A stretch of DNA of 64,000 bases from DATEHQ01 sp035279525 (GCA_035279525.1 DATEHQ010000100.1:62001-126000); one strand, 5' to 3'; shown: positions 1-11,621, numbered from the stretch's first letter. Notes: generated by a model not told the origin, from the sequence alone. A program made the numbers and translations.

Positions 1-2371
1 CCTCGAGGGACTGGAGGATGACCTCCTCGCGGTCCTTGAACAGCCTCGCGTTGTCGATCACCACCGCGGCCTGCGCGGCCAGCTCGGTCACCAGGTTGCG
101 GTGGTCGGCCGTGAAAGCGTGCCCGACCTGGTAGTTCGCCAGGAACAGGACGCCCAGCGGCTTGCCGCGCAGCGTGATCGGCACGCACAGCACGGCGCTC
201 GGGTTGAGCGGGCCGTCGCTGGTGGACTCGCGGTCGATCGCCTGCATCACCGGCTCGCCCGTCTCCATGACGTCTCGGCAGATGTCACCCCCGAGCCCGA
301 GGGCGAGCCTCTCCGCCGTCACGTGGTCGGTGCCAAACCCGCCCTTGAGGACGAGCTTCCCGTTGTCTTCCAGGGCAAGGCAGCCGATCTGCGCCGCCGA
401 CGCCTTGGCCGCGCCGGCGAGCACCTGCTGGAGGACCTCGTTCAGGTCGAGGGTCGAGGTCGCGGCCTGCAGCGCCTCCTGAAGGTTGCGAAGCTCCCAG
501 ATGCTGCGCTGGTTGTTGTCGTAGAGCTCGGCGTTGCGGACCGCGACCACACCCTGGTTGCCCAGGGTCGCAAGGACGCGCTGATCGTCGGTCGTCCACT
601 CACGCCTTTTTGAATCGAAGACCGAGAGCGTGCCCCACAGGTGGCCGGACTCGAGCATCGGCGTGCAGATGGCGGCCTGCATCCCATAGGCGGCGAGGTC
701 GGGGGGCGACCGCAGGTCGAAGCTCGCGTTGACGTCCGCCAGCGCGGTTGAGCGCAGGCTGAGCATCACCGCGCCGATGATGCCCTGGCCGTTCTTGAAT
801 TCCATCCCGTCGACCTCGGCAGGGAATCCAAGGGACATGATCACCGCCTGGCTGCCGTCTGGCGTGGTGCGGGTCAGGAGTCCCGCCGTGCCCATCGTCA
901 CGCGCACGGCGGTCTCGAGCGTCTTCTGCTCCAGCACGCGCGAGCCCTGCGTCACCGTGGTGAGCGCCTGCGAAACCTCGCCGAGAGCATCGAGGGCCGT
1001 GTCGAGCCGCGACGCCTGGCCGCTCACCGCCTGGAGGATGCGCGAGTTCTCGACCGCCACCCCCGCCATCGAGCCGAGCTGGTCGAGAGCCGCGATGTCG
1101 CCCTGGTTGAACGCGTTGGTTCCCCGCCGCCCGAGACACAGGGCCCCGATCACGCCGGCCTTGCTCCGGATGGGGGTGAGCGCTTCATTGGAGGTGCCGT
1201 TGCGCGACTCGGGCCGAAGCCCGCTGTACGCGTGCTCGTCCTCGGTGATCAGGTTGCGCAGCACGGTTTCGCCGTCCCGCACCCGGGTCAGCGCCGCGTC
1301 CAGCGGCAGCGGCTCCGTCGCTGCGCCGAGCAGGAGGTAGCTGCCGTCGGCCTGAAAGAGCACCGCACGTCCTCCGTCGTAGCGGATCACCTCTTTTCCC
1401 TTTTCGAGAACGAGCTCGAGCACCTCGCTCATCGTCTTGCCCGATGCTTCCTTGACGAGCTCGTTCATCAGCGAGTAGCGCGCGGACTCCTGGCGCGAGA
1501 GGGCCACGGCGTGCGCGCTCGCGAGCTGCGAGCCGGCGCGAAGGGTCAGGGTCGTCGCCAGGCGTTGGTCGTCGTCGTTGAAGCCGCCCGATTTGCTGCC
1601 CAGCAGGATGAACCCGCCGATGTGTTCGCCGATGGGCATCGGCACGGCCATCAGTCCCTCGACGCGCAGATCGTCAGGAAGGTAGTTCGCGAGCTCATGC
1701 AGCCCGGACTTGTTCCGGCCGACAAATCTCCTGCCCGACTCGACGGCGCCGAGCAGTGGACCCGCCCCATTGGTGCCGCGCTGGACGGGCTGCGGCCGCA
1801 GGCGCTCGAGGCCGATGCCGGGCGGCTGCGGGACGAACTGACGCCCGTCGGCTGAGGTGAGGAAGTAGCAGGCGAAGTCGGCGCCGACCTCCCGCGCGAT
1901 GTTGGCGGTCAGCGTGACGACGTCGCCCGGACGCCCGGGCGCGTCGGCGTCCGCGGTCGCGGCCAGAAAGGCGCGGTGCTTCAGCTCGAGCTGCAGGTTG
2001 AGGTCCGAGATCTCCTCGGTCTGGCGCTGGATCGCGCCCGTGAAGCTGCGGTAGGCGATCCCGCCCACCACGCCGCCGATGGCGAGCAGGACCAGGCCGC
2101 CCAGCTGCGTCAAGAGGTCGCCCTGGACCTGGTTGAAGGCGGCGATGGCCACAGTCACCACGAGGCCGGCGGCGGCGGTCGGCACCGCCAGTCTCCAGTT
2201 CGTGTACAGGACGCCGGCAGCGACCGCGAGCCCGCCGGCGAGGCCCGCCAGCAGGGCAGACCAACCGTCGCGCCCGCCCACGTTGAGCGCACCGCCCACG
2301 AGGATCAGAAGCGCCGCCGCGGCGGAAAAACCGATCCGCAGCGCGATCGTCGTCCGGGCGGATCTCGACAT
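1..2371 (-). CDS. Membrane-anchored multi-GAF-domain sensor protein, C-terminus off the left edge
   Basis: One uninterrupted frame of about 790 codons runs leftward from an ATG at 2371 off the window edge. The first ~110 residues are hydrophobic and hold about four predicted membrane segments. A short coiled stretch (around QRQTEEISDLNLQLELK) follows. Then come four consecutive GAF-like domains at roughly residues 130-285, 300-455, 470-625 and 640-785, each ending in the typical helix (AGVAVENSRIL, GVVAVRNAELY, AAVVIDNARLF). GAF proteins usually bind small ligands or cofactors and pass the signal to a C-terminal histidine kinase, GGDEF or phosphatase domain, which would lie outside this window. 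The output function is therefore unknown. It is divergent from relA. A TAGACT box lies 16 bases before the start. Confidence 0.85.
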   Translation of the reverse strand, partial: MSRSARTTIALRIGFSAAAALLILVGGALNVGGRDGWSALLAGLAGGLAVAAGVLYTNWRLAVPTAAAGLVVTVAIAAFNQVQGDLLTQLGGLVLLAIGGVVGGIAYRSFTGAIQRQTEEISDLNLQLELKHRAFLAATADADAPGRPGDVVTLTANIAREVGADFACYFLTSADGRQFVPQPPGIGLERLRPQPVQRGTNGAGPLLGAVESGRRFVGRNKSGLHELANYLPDDLRVEGLMAVPMPIGEHIGGFILLGSKSGGFNDDDQRLATTLTLRAGSQLASAHAVALSRQESARYSLMNELVKEASGKTMSEVLELVLEKGKEVIRYDGGRAVLFQADGSYLLLGAATEPLPLDAALTRVRDGETVLRNLITEDEHAYSGLRPESRNGTSNEALTPIRSKAGVIGALCLGRRGTNAFNQGDIAALDQLGSMAGVAVENSRILQAVSGQASRLDTALDALGEVSQALTTVTQGSRVLEQKTLETAVRVTMGTAGLLTRTTPDGSQAVIMSLGFPAEVDGMEFKNGQGIIGAVMLSLRSTALADVNASFDLRSPPDLAAYGMQAAICTPMLESGHLWGTLSVFDSKRREWTTDDQRVLATLGNQGVVAVRNAELYDNNQRSIWELRNLQEALQAATSTLDLNEVLQQVLAGAAKASAAQIGCLALEDNGKLVLKGGFGTDHVTAERLALGLGGDICRDVMETGEPVMQAIDRESTSDGPLNPSAVLCVPITLRGKPLGVLFLANYQVGHAFTADHRNLVTELAAQAAVVIDNARLFKDREEVILQSLE

Positions 2372-2505
2372 GGCTAGGCGGCGAGTAAGTCTAGGTTTGT
2401 GTTGCGCCGGGGAAGCCCTTTTAACATGCGTCGCCGCCAATTCGCGCCCCTGGCTTTGATTTCGAGGGGATTGGAACCGCCCCTAAACTTCATGCCAGGC
2501 CAAAA

Positions 2506-4635
2506 TTGACGGTTTCCGAGCTTCTCAGGATCGCGGACCACCTCGACCCGAAGGGTCAGCAGCTGGTCAGGAAGGCGTTCGAGCGGGCGGCCACCGCCCA
2601 CACGGGCCAGCGCCGCCTCTCCGGCGAGGACTACGTCAACCACCCCCTCGAGGTGGCGGCGATCCTCGCCGACCTGGAGCTGGACGCCGAGACCATCGCC
2701 GCCGCCCTGCTCCACGACACCGTCGAGGACACAAACCTCACCGCCGACGCGGTGGAGCGCGAGTTCGGCCCGGAGGTCGCCCGCCTGGTCGACGGGGTGA
2801 CCAAGCTGGGCCGGATCGCGCTGCGCTCGGACCAGCAGCAGCAGGCCGAGAACATCCGCAAGATGATGGTCGCGATGGCGGAGGACCTCCGCGTGGTCCT
2901 CATCAAGCTCGCCGACCGCCTGCACAACATGCGGACGCTCGACCCGCTGCCCGAGGTCAAACGCCGCAAGATCTCGCGCGAGACCCTCGACATCTACGCG
3001 CCGCTTGCGCACCGGCTCGGCATCGGCCACATCAAGTGGGAGCTCGAGGACCTCGCTTTCCGCAACCTCGAGCCCGAGGCATACGAGGACGTCGTCAAGC
3101 GAATCGCACGCAAGCGGCACGAGCGCGAGACGCTCGTCTCGGACCTGCGTGAGATCCTCGCCCGTGAGCTCGAGAAGGTCGGCATCGAAGCCGACATCAC
3201 GGGGCGGCCGAAGCACATCTACTCCGTGTGGCAGAAGATGACCCGTGAGAGCAAGGAGTTCTCCGAGATCTACGACCTGCAGGCCATTCGCGTCCACGTC
3301 GAATCCGTGCGCGATTGCTACGGCGTGCTGGGGGTCGTGCATTCGCTGTGGAAGCCGATGCCCGGGCGCTTCAAGGACTACATCGCGATGCCCAAGTCCA
3401 ACGGGTATCAGTCGCTGCATACGACGGTGATCACGCACACGGGTGAGCCCATCGAGATCCAGATCCGGACGCACGAGATGCATCGCGTGGCGGAGTTCGG
3501 CGTCGCGGCGCATTGGACTTACAAGGAAGGCGGCAAGGACGCGAGCTTCGACCAGAAGTTGTCGTGGCTGCGCAGCCTGCTCGAGTGGCAGAACGAGGTG
3601 GGGGACGCCGAGTCGTTCCTCGACAGCGTGAAGGTCGACCTGTTCCAGGATGAGGTCTACGTCTTCACGCCGCGTGGCGACGTCATCAACCTGCCCTCTG
3701 AGTCGACGCCGGTCGACTTTGCGTACCGCATCCACACCGAGGTCGGGCATCGATGCATCGGGGCCAAGGTCAACGGGCGCATGGTCCCGCTCGACTACGC
3801 GCTGCAGAACGGCGAGATAGTCGAGATCCTCACCTCGAAGGGTCCGCACGGGCCGAGCCGCGATTGGCTCAACTTCGTCAAGAGCGCGTCGGCCAAGGAG
3901 CGGATCCGCAAATGGTTCAAGAGCCAGCGGCGTGAGGAGAACGTCGCCAAAGGTCGCGACCTGCTCGACAAGGAGCTGCACCGGATGCATCGCGTGAACC
4001 TGGCCGACCTCTCCGACGACAAGCTGCTCGAGATCGCGAGCCTGCACAAGCTCAACGGCGTCGACGACTTCCTCGCCGCGATCGGCTACGGCGACCTGTC
4101 ACCGCACGCCGTGGTGATGCGGATGTCCCTCGACCTGGACACACCGGGCGGCGACCTGCGCACGATCCCGCTGATCCCCAACGTCCAGCCGACGCCTCGA
4201 GTGCTCGTCCGCGGCGAGAAGGGGATCCTGACCAAGATCTCAACGTGCTGCCAGCCGGTACCTGGAGACGCGATCGTCGGTTACACGACGCGAGGCCGTG
4301 GCGTGACCGTGCATCGCGCCGACTGCATCAACGCGGTCAACGCGCAGGACGCCGCGCGTGTGGTGCCTGTCGACTGGGACGCGGAGGCGACGCATCTCTA
4401 CCCCGTCGCGATCAAGGTCGAGGCCTGGGACCGCCAGGGCCTGCTGCGCGACATCGCGACCGTGGTGGCGGAGAACCGCGTCAACATGTCCGCGCTCGAA
4501 GTCCACGTGTACGACGACAAGACGGCCGTGGTCTCCGCGACCGTCGAGATCGACTCGCTGGCGCAGCTCTCGCGCCTGATGGAAAAGCTCGAGGGCGTCA
4601 AGGACGTCCACACCGTCGCGCGTGAAGCCTCCTGA
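2506..4635 (+). CDS. relA: Bifunctional (p)ppGpp synthetase/hydrolase (RelA/SpoT family)
   Basis: Makes and degrades the stringent-response alarmone (p)ppGpp in the cytosol. The 709 residues match a long Rel. The HD hydrolase domain has its metal ligands visible (H46, H70-D71 in HDTVEDT, D137 in LADRLHN). The synthetase domain (~230-350) has RPKHIYSVWQKM and the RFKD loop, which marks bifunctional Rel rather than monofunctional RelA (ExDD). TGS (~388-450) and C-terminal ACT (~635-707) domains follow. The start is a TTG: the only nearby ATG (2492) runs into a stop after five codons. It is divergent from the GAF sensor with ~134 bases between. Confidence 0.95.
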   Translation: MTVSELLRIADHLDPKGQQLVRKAFERAATAHTGQRRLSGEDYVNHPLEVAAILADLELDAETIAAALLHDTVEDTNLTADAVEREFGPEVARLVDGVTKLGRIALRSDQQQQAENIRKMMVAMAEDLRVVLIKLADRLHNMRTLDPLPEVKRRKISRETLDIYAPLAHRLGIGHIKWELEDLAFRNLEPEAYEDVVKRIARKRHERETLVSDLREILARELEKVGIEADITGRPKHIYSVWQKMTRESKEFSEIYDLQAIRVHVESVRDCYGVLGVVHSLWKPMPGRFKDYIAMPKSNGYQSLHTTVITHTGEPIEIQIRTHEMHRVAEFGVAAHWTYKEGGKDASFDQKLSWLRSLLEWQNEVGDAESFLDSVKVDLFQDEVYVFTPRGDVINLPSESTPVDFAYRIHTEVGHRCIGAKVNGRMVPLDYALQNGEIVEILTSKGPHGPSRDWLNFVKSASAKERIRKWFKSQRREENVAKGRDLLDKELHRMHRVNLADLSDDKLLEIASLHKLNGVDDFLAAIGYGDLSPHAVVMRMSLDLDTPGGDLRTIPLIPNVQPTPRVLVRGEKGILTKISTCCQPVPGDAIVGYTTRGRGVTVHRADCINAVNAQDAARVVPVDWDAEATHLYPVAIKVEAWDRQGLLRDIATVVAENRVNMSALEVHVYDDKTAVVSATVEIDSLAQLSRLMEKLEGVKDVHTVAREAS

Positions 4636-4657
4636 CCGGTGGGCGAATCCGCGGCCA

Positions 4658-4711
4658 TTTGCGCAGATGACCCCGAATCAGCAAGGAATAGCGGGCGTTT
4701 TGCGCAAAACG
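4658..4711. repeat. Intergenic palindromic element, copy 1 (paired TTTGCGCA motifs)
   Basis: Between relA and the MBL gene. It contains TTTGCGCA at 4658-4665, GACCCCGA at 4669-4676 and a perfect 16-base palindrome (CGTTTTGCGCAAAACG) at 4696-4711. The two GCGC centres are 41 bases apart. The same three blocks in the same order recur at 23547-23600, including an identical 16-base block GGGCGTTTTGCGCAAA (4693-4708 here). It could be a regulator operator, a REP-like dispersed repeat or a transcript-end structure. Its role is unknown. Confidence 0.7.
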
Positions 4712-4724
4712 AGCGCGCCTCTGC

Positions 4725-5351
4725 ATGAGGCTCCACGTCGAGGTCACCGCGGACCGCCGTTTCGGCACAAACTCCTATCTCGTCGAGGATGAAGACACCC
4801 ACGACGCGGCCGTGATCGACTCGAACCTCGAGCCCGACCTGATCGTCGCCGAGGCCAGGCGGCGAGGCGCGCATGTCCGCGCCATCGTGCTGACTCATAC
4901 CGACCTCGACCACATCGCCGGCCTTCACGAGCTGATCGCCGCGTTTGGACCGGTTCCCGTGGCGGTGCACGACGCCGAGCGTTACGTCGTTACGGAGGGC
5001 CGTCCGCTGCGCCGCGAGTTCGGCCCGCTCGCGACGAAGGTCGACCACGTGGAGGCGCTCAGCGAGGGCCAGGCTTACCGCGCGGGCTCGCTCGAGTTCG
5101 AGGTGCTGCACACGCCGGGACACAGTCCTGGCGGCGTGACGTTGAAGATCGACGGCTTTCTCTTCACCGGCGACGCCCTGTTCGCCGGCTCGATCGGACG
5201 TTCCGATTTCGCCAACTCGGATGGCACCGCGCTCCTCGACGGGATAAGGACGAAATTGCTGAGGGAGCCCGACGACACCATCGTCTACAGCGGGCACGGT
5301 CCGGCGACCACGATCGGCCGTGAACGGAAGACCAACCCTTTCTTGAGCTGA
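4725..5351 (+). CDS. MBL-fold metallo-hydrolase (glyoxalase II/YcbL-like)
   Basis: 208 residues with the metallo-beta-lactamase fold. The metal-binding signature is at 58-63, followed by GHSPGG, a GDALFAGSIGRSDF block and a C-terminal SGHGPATTIGRERKTNPF motif typical of small hydroxyacylglutathione-hydrolase-like enzymes. The signature reads HTDLDH rather than HxHxDH, so the second metal-1 histidine is an aspartate (D60). The remaining ligands (H58, D62, H63) are present. The substrate cannot be predicted; thioester hydrolysis is the usual activity of this branch. It starts at ATG 4725, just downstream of the palindromic element, and is convergent with the Tad locus. Confidence 0.85.
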   Translation: MRLHVEVTADRRFGTNSYLVEDEDTHDAAVIDSNLEPDLIVAEARRRGAHVRAIVLTHTDLDHIAGLHELIAAFGPVPVAVHDAERYVVTEGRPLRREFGPLATKVDHVEALSEGQAYRAGSLEFEVLHTPGHSPGGVTLKIDGFLFTGDALFAGSIGRSDFANSDGTALLDGIRTKLLREPDDTIVYSGHGPATTIGRERKTNPFLS

Positions 5352-5417
5352 CCCGACTCGCGCAGGAGGCCGGGTGCAGCCTCAGGCGGGTGCGCTACGA
5401 GGGCGCCCGGTGCGCCT

Positions 5418-6347
5418 TCAGTGGCTGCTGATCGAAAGGGCGACGAGGAGCGCAGGGCCGAGCAGGATCAGCCACAGGGTGGGGAAGACGCAGCCGACCG
5501 TCGGGAGCAGGATCTTGAGCGAGGCGCGCGCGGCCTCGGTCCGGATCTTCATGCGGCGCTTGACGCGCATCTGCGCCGCGTGGGCCGCGATGGTGCGCGC
5601 GATCGGGACGCCGGTGCGCTCCGCGTGCAGGATGCCGCGGATCAATGAGGTGAAGTCCTCGATCCCTGTCGCCGCGGCCATGTCCTCCAGCGCCTCGGCG
5701 CGGGAGCGGCCGAGCTCGGTCTCGCGGAGTGCGCGGGCGACGAGCAGGGTCAGCGGCCCCTCCTGGTGGCGCACGAGCTGCTCGAGCGCGCGGTCGAGCC
5801 CGAGGCCGGCCTCCATGCTGATCGCGACGACGTCGAGCGCGTTGGGCAGCGCCGCCTCGAGCTCGGTGCGGCGCTGGCGGACGAGCTGGTCGAGCCACAG
5901 CACGGGCAGGTAGAAGCCTCCGGCGACGCCGATGATCAGCGAAACTCCGACCGCGAAGGGCGTACCGATCAGGACGCCAACCGCGACGCCGAGCGCGCCG
6001 AGCCCGGCGGCGGCGGCGATCCGGAGCGCCTGCACGCCCGCAGGGTCGAGACCGAGCGGGTTGCCCACGAAGTCGAGCTGGCGGCGGAAATTGGCCGCCT
6101 GCGCCGCGGGGGTGAGCCGGTTCAGCTGGCGCGCGAGGGATCGTCGCAGGGGCGCGGTCAGCCGCTCACCGAGCGGCTTCTCCAGCTCCAGAGCGACGGC
6201 GCTCTGTCCGAGGCCGATCTCCTGGCGAGCGAGCCTTTCGCGCGCCAGCGTCGCGGCATCGCCGGCGCGCGACGCGATGACGCCGACGACCAGGAGGTAG
6301 ACCCCGGCCGCGGCCAGGACCCCCAGTACGATCGGCAGCCCGATCAT
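5418..6347 (-). CDS. tadC: Tad/Flp pilus inner-membrane platform protein TadC (T2SF domain)
   Basis: 309 residues from the ATG at 6347, whose ATGA overlaps the tadB stop; the frame stays open further upstream but that start would lie inside tadB. It has an N-terminal membrane segment, a central pair (AALGALGVAVGVLIGTPFAVG and following) and a C-terminal one (LLPTVGCVFPTLWLILLGPAL). These flank a cytosolic T2SF domain with the GLGLDRALEQLVRHQEGPL and RAEALEDMA motifs. With TadB it forms the platform that couples the CpaF motor to pilin assembly. Last gene of the leftward Tad arm; the 66 bases to the convergent MBL gene hold no clear terminator. Confidence 0.9.
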   Translation of the reverse strand: MIGLPIVLGVLAAAGVYLLVVGVIASRAGDAATLARERLARQEIGLGQSAVALELEKPLGERLTAPLRRSLARQLNRLTPAAQAANFRRQLDFVGNPLGLDPAGVQALRIAAAAGLGALGVAVGVLIGTPFAVGVSLIIGVAGGFYLPVLWLDQLVRQRRTELEAALPNALDVVAISMEAGLGLDRALEQLVRHQEGPLTLLVARALRETELGRSRAEALEDMAAATGIEDFTSLIRGILHAERTGVPIARTIAAHAAQMRVKRRMKIRTEAARASLKILLPTVGCVFPTLWLILLGPALLVALSISSH

Positions 6348-7297
6348 GAGATCGCCGTCAGCCTGCGGATGATCACGTTCCCGATGGCGAGGAAGATCGC
6401 CGCGACGACCAGGATCACCCACCCCAGGGGATTCATGAACATCGGGCGGAAGTAGTCCGGCACGACGAAGTACAGGAGCAGGGCGGCCACGATCGGCAGC
6501 AGCGTGATGATCAGCGCGGTCGCGCGTGACTGCGCGGTCGAGGCGAGGATTTCGGCGCGCGTCTCAGCGCGCTGCTTCATCGTGTCGGCGAGGGTGATCA
6601 GGATGGCCGGCAGGTCGCCTCCCACGGAGTGCTGGATGGTGATCACCATCACCACCAGCCGCAGGTCGGCGCTCCCGATCCTCTTCACCATGTTGTTGAG
6701 CGCGCTCTCCACCGAAGCGCCGAGCTCGATCTCGCGCCGGGCCAGGCCGAACTCGTCGGACAGCGGAGGTCCCGCGTTGTCGGTGACGGAGCTCAGCGCC
6801 TGAGCCACCGACTGGCCGGCTTTCATCGAGTTGGCGATCAGCTCCATGGCGCGCGGAAGTCCCGCTTCGAACTGGTGCAGCCGGTGGCCGCGCCGGTTGC
6901 GCAGGTAGATCGCCGGCAGCACGTAGCCGATCACCGCCAGCACGACCACCGGCACGCTGACACCGAAGCGCAGCAGGCCGATCAACGCCATCACGACGGC
7001 CGCGCCGGCCTGGAGCAGGCGGAACTCGTAGGGCCGAAGGTCGAGGTCGGCGCTCGCCAGGTCGCGCGCGAGTGAGCTCGCCCTCTCGTTGGCCGCGATC
7101 CAGACCGGCGCGCCGGTGGGCTCGAAGCGCCGCCTCAGCTGCTCACGGACGTCGGCCAGCGTCCGGTAGGTGACGCGGGTCTCCACCCCCGTGACGACCG
7201 AGGTCGACGCAGCACGGTTGGGTGCGAGGACGCCGTACACGACCAGGCCCACGCCAATCGCTGCTGCCGCCGCGACCAGGAAGATGACGGTGGACAA
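6344..7297 (-). CDS. tadB: Tad/Flp pilus inner-membrane platform protein TadB (T2SF domain)
   Basis: 317 residues. N-terminal membrane helix (STVIFLVAAAAAIGVGLVVYG), paired helices around residues 95-130, a T2SF domain with GLPRAMELIANSMKAGQSVAQAL, and C-terminal helices (ATALIITLLPIVAALLLYF and NPLGWVILVVAAIFLAIG). Paralogous partner of TadC. Together they form the platform under the Flp pilus. It lies 12 bases after cpaB and overlaps tadC by 4 bases, so it is translationally coupled. Confidence 0.92.
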   Translation of the reverse strand: MSTVIFLVAAAAAIGVGLVVYGVLAPNRAASTSVVTGVETRVTYRTLADVREQLRRRFEPTGAPVWIAANERASSLARDLASADLDLRPYEFRLLQAGAAVVMALIGLLRFGVSVPVVVLAVIGYVLPAIYLRNRRGHRLHQFEAGLPRAMELIANSMKAGQSVAQALSSVTDNAGPPLSDEFGLARREIELGASVESALNNMVKRIGSADLRLVVMVITIQHSVGGDLPAILITLADTMKQRAETRAEILASTAQSRATALIITLLPIVAALLLYFVVPDYFRPMFMNPLGWVILVVAAIFLAIGNVIIRRLTAIS

Positions 7298-7309
7298 GTT
7301 GCTATCGCG

Positions 7310-8104
7310 CTAGGGCTTGGTGAAGCCCCACCGATCGTTGACCTCTTTGGGTCCCACTCCGTTGGCCGAAGACACCTTGGGACACGATGGGTCGGGCTGC
7401 ACCGGCGTCGCCGCGTAATCCGTGAACGACTCGAGCTCGTATTTGAGGGTCGCGTTGGTTTGCAGCCAGAAGAGGTACTCGGAATCGCAGCCCGTCATGA
7501 GCAAGGTCAAGCTGCTGGTCACAGACGGTCCGATCGACTGCCCGCCGGCGGCGCCGACGCGGATGATGTCGAGGTCGCGAAACACGGTGCGGACGACCGC
7601 CTCGCCCGGGCTCTGGCCGAAGACGCTCGAGTTCACCGTCGCGAGCATGCTGATCCGGTCGCCGACCTGCGGGTACCCGCCGACGCCGACGAGCTCGCTG
7701 GTCGGGACGGTCACCGCCACGTAGCCCGAGGGGATGGGCAAGAACGCGGCGTCGCTGTTGCTCAGGAGGTCGCCGGAAGGCGCGACCAGGTTGGCCGTGA
7801 TCGGCGAGTTCGCCGGGATGTCCACGCGGGCGCCCTTGCCGGCCACGTCCTTGACCGCCAGGAACGCCTGCGGCGGTGCCGGGTTGTAGCTCATCAGGGT
7901 CAGGTCCGACGCCTGGATGACGGTCCGGCCCTTGATGTCGTGGGTGGCCACCACGACCCGGGTTCCGCCGGTCGACTGCTGCAGCAAGGGAAGGCTCGCG
8001 AGCGCGGCCGCGGTCGCGAACGCCAGCACGGCGAGCACCGCGCCGATGACGATGTAGAGGCGCCCGCGGCGCCCCCGCCTTACCTCTCCGCCTGCGATCG
8101 ACAT
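7310..8104 (-). CDS. cpaB: Flp pilus assembly protein CpaB (SAF domain)
   Basis: 264 residues from ATG 8104. An in-frame TTG at 8146 would add 14 residues; neither start has a convincing ribosome site. One membrane helix (~16-38) is followed by an extracytoplasmic SAF/RcpC-like domain (VVVATHDIKGRTVIQASDL, then GKGARVDIPANSPITANLV). CpaB/RcpC is an accessory of Tad pilus biogenesis outside the membrane. In diderms it modulates the secretin channel, but no secretin gene is seen here. Confidence 0.88.
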   Translation of the reverse strand: MSIAGGEVRRGRRGRLYIVIGAVLAVLAFATAAALASLPLLQQSTGGTRVVVATHDIKGRTVIQASDLTLMSYNPAPPQAFLAVKDVAGKGARVDIPANSPITANLVAPSGDLLSNSDAAFLPIPSGYVAVTVPTSELVGVGGYPQVGDRISMLATVNSSVFGQSPGEAVVRTVFRDLDIIRVGAAGGQSIGPSVTSSLTLLMTGCDSEYLFWLQTNATLKYELESFTDYAATPVQPDPSCPKVSSANGVGPKEVNDRWGFTKP

Positions 8105-8173
8105 GTGGCTGGGCGCAAGGGTGCCACGATGTACCGCCCTCTGCAACTCATTAGCGCATGACGGGACGGCCGG

Positions 8174-10494
<2,321 letters not shown>

Positions 10495-10495
<1 letters not shown>

Positions 10496-11133
10496 CAGTA
10501 CTCCATCCGTTCCACGGTCTGCGAGTCGAACGTGATCACCGACGAAATCCCGAGGAAGCGCGCCATCACGGGCTGCCACTTGAGCTTCAGGTCGACGACC
10601 ACGCGCTGGTGTCCGGACGTGCGAACGGTGCCGCCGCCGGCGCAAGCAGTGCAGCTCCACCGCGTGGCCCCTGTCGTCGGATCCAGCTCGTACACGAAGA
10701 CGTAGACCGTGTTCGGGTTGGTGCCGCCGGCCAGCGAGAAGGAACCGGGCTGTGTCGGATCCGCGTTGGCCACGTAAGCCGTGCCGTACGACGGGGTCTG
10801 GTTGGCGAGCCCTGTCGAGTCCTGGTAGACGACCGACACGCCGAGTGCATCCAGTGCGTGCGCCCCGTTGACCAGCGCGCTCAGGCCGCACGGTGTGGTG
10901 AGCGCGGTGCAGTCCGGCGGCAGCGTGTTGGAGCCGCTGTAGTACTGGAGGGCGGCCTGGCGCGCCATGTCGCGCGACGCACCCTGGAGCATCGTGTAGA
11001 GCGCCAGCCCGCGACCCATGTCGACGGTGGCGCCGATCACCAGCAGCAGGACGGGCGCCACCAGCGCGAACTCGACCAGGGCCTGGGCCCCCATCCGGCT
11101 GAAGCTGCGCGGGTGCGCCGCTCGAATCACCAC
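10495..11133 (-). CDS. TadE-like pseudopilin 2
   Basis: 212 residues with a TadE-type N-terminus (MGAQALVEFALVAPVLLLVIGATVDMGRGLALY) preceded by a short basic leader (VIRAAHPRSFSR). Cleavage between A and Q of GAQALVEF would place Glu at +5, the prepilin signature. The remainder is extracytoplasmic, with a CxxC-like SCTAC pair. Pseudopilins of this class are thought to be processed by the prepilin peptidase and to act in pilus biogenesis. It overlaps the preceding tadE-like gene by 7 bases and the following TadG-like gene by 1. Confidence 0.85.
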
Positions 11134-11621
11134 GAGGTCGTCGAACGGCTCGAGCCGGAGATCGTGATCCCCCCGCCCAGCAGGTTCAGATCGCTGAAGC
11201 CGTAATAGACGGAGACGTCAACCTCGGATTGGGTCAGTGCCGTGACGGAGCCTGTGCAGTTGCCGCTGGCCCCGCAGAAAACGACCACCACCGCCTGGCC
11301 CGCGACCGGCTTCGTGTAGTCGACGCCGGCGACGAAGGGCGGCGTGTGCAGCACCTGCGTCGGGCAGGTGACATTGCTGGTCACCGCGGCCAGGTCGGCC
11401 TTGACGAGGCTGCACATGCTCCCGAGGCCTGGACCGTTGGTGCTCGCAGTCTTGCCCGCGACCAGGCGCGCGGCGTCGCGAGCGGCGTCGGAGGTCGCCA
11501 CGGCCATGGAGTAGCCGCGACCGAGCTCGAGCGTCCCGGCGACCAGCAGGACCAGGATCGGGACGGCTATCGCGAACTCGACCAGCGACTGACCGCGACC
11601 CCTGGCTCGGCGGCTAACCAT
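11127..11621 (-). CDS. TadE-like pseudopilin 1
   Basis: 164 residues beginning with a basic leader (MVSRRARGRG) followed by QSLVEFAIAVPILVLLVAGTLELGRGY. Cleavage after the glycine puts Glu at +5 of the mature protein, as in prepilins, so it is a likely substrate of the A24 peptidase at 31588. The rest is extracytoplasmic with four cysteines. It overlaps the cpaE-like gene by 8 bases. No separate small Flp pilin gene is seen in the locus. Confidence 0.87.
   Translation of the reverse strand: MVSRRARGRGQSLVEFAIAVPILVLLVAGTLELGRGYSMAVATSDAARDAARLVAGKTASTNGPGLGSMCSLVKADLAAVTSNVTCPTQVLHTPPFVAGVDYTKPVAGQAVVVVFCGASGNCTGSVTALTQSEVDVSVYYGFSDLNLLGGGITISGSSRSTTSW

Noticed and set aside
2374..4047. 557-residue open frame antisense to relA, and similar long antisense frames at 13962-15200, 15482-16822, 17290-18480 and 19155-20252
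   Set aside because: Each lies opposite a confidently identified gene, has charged low-complexity Arg/Asp/Leu-rich sequence and no family motif; this is the usual shadow in high-GC DNA.
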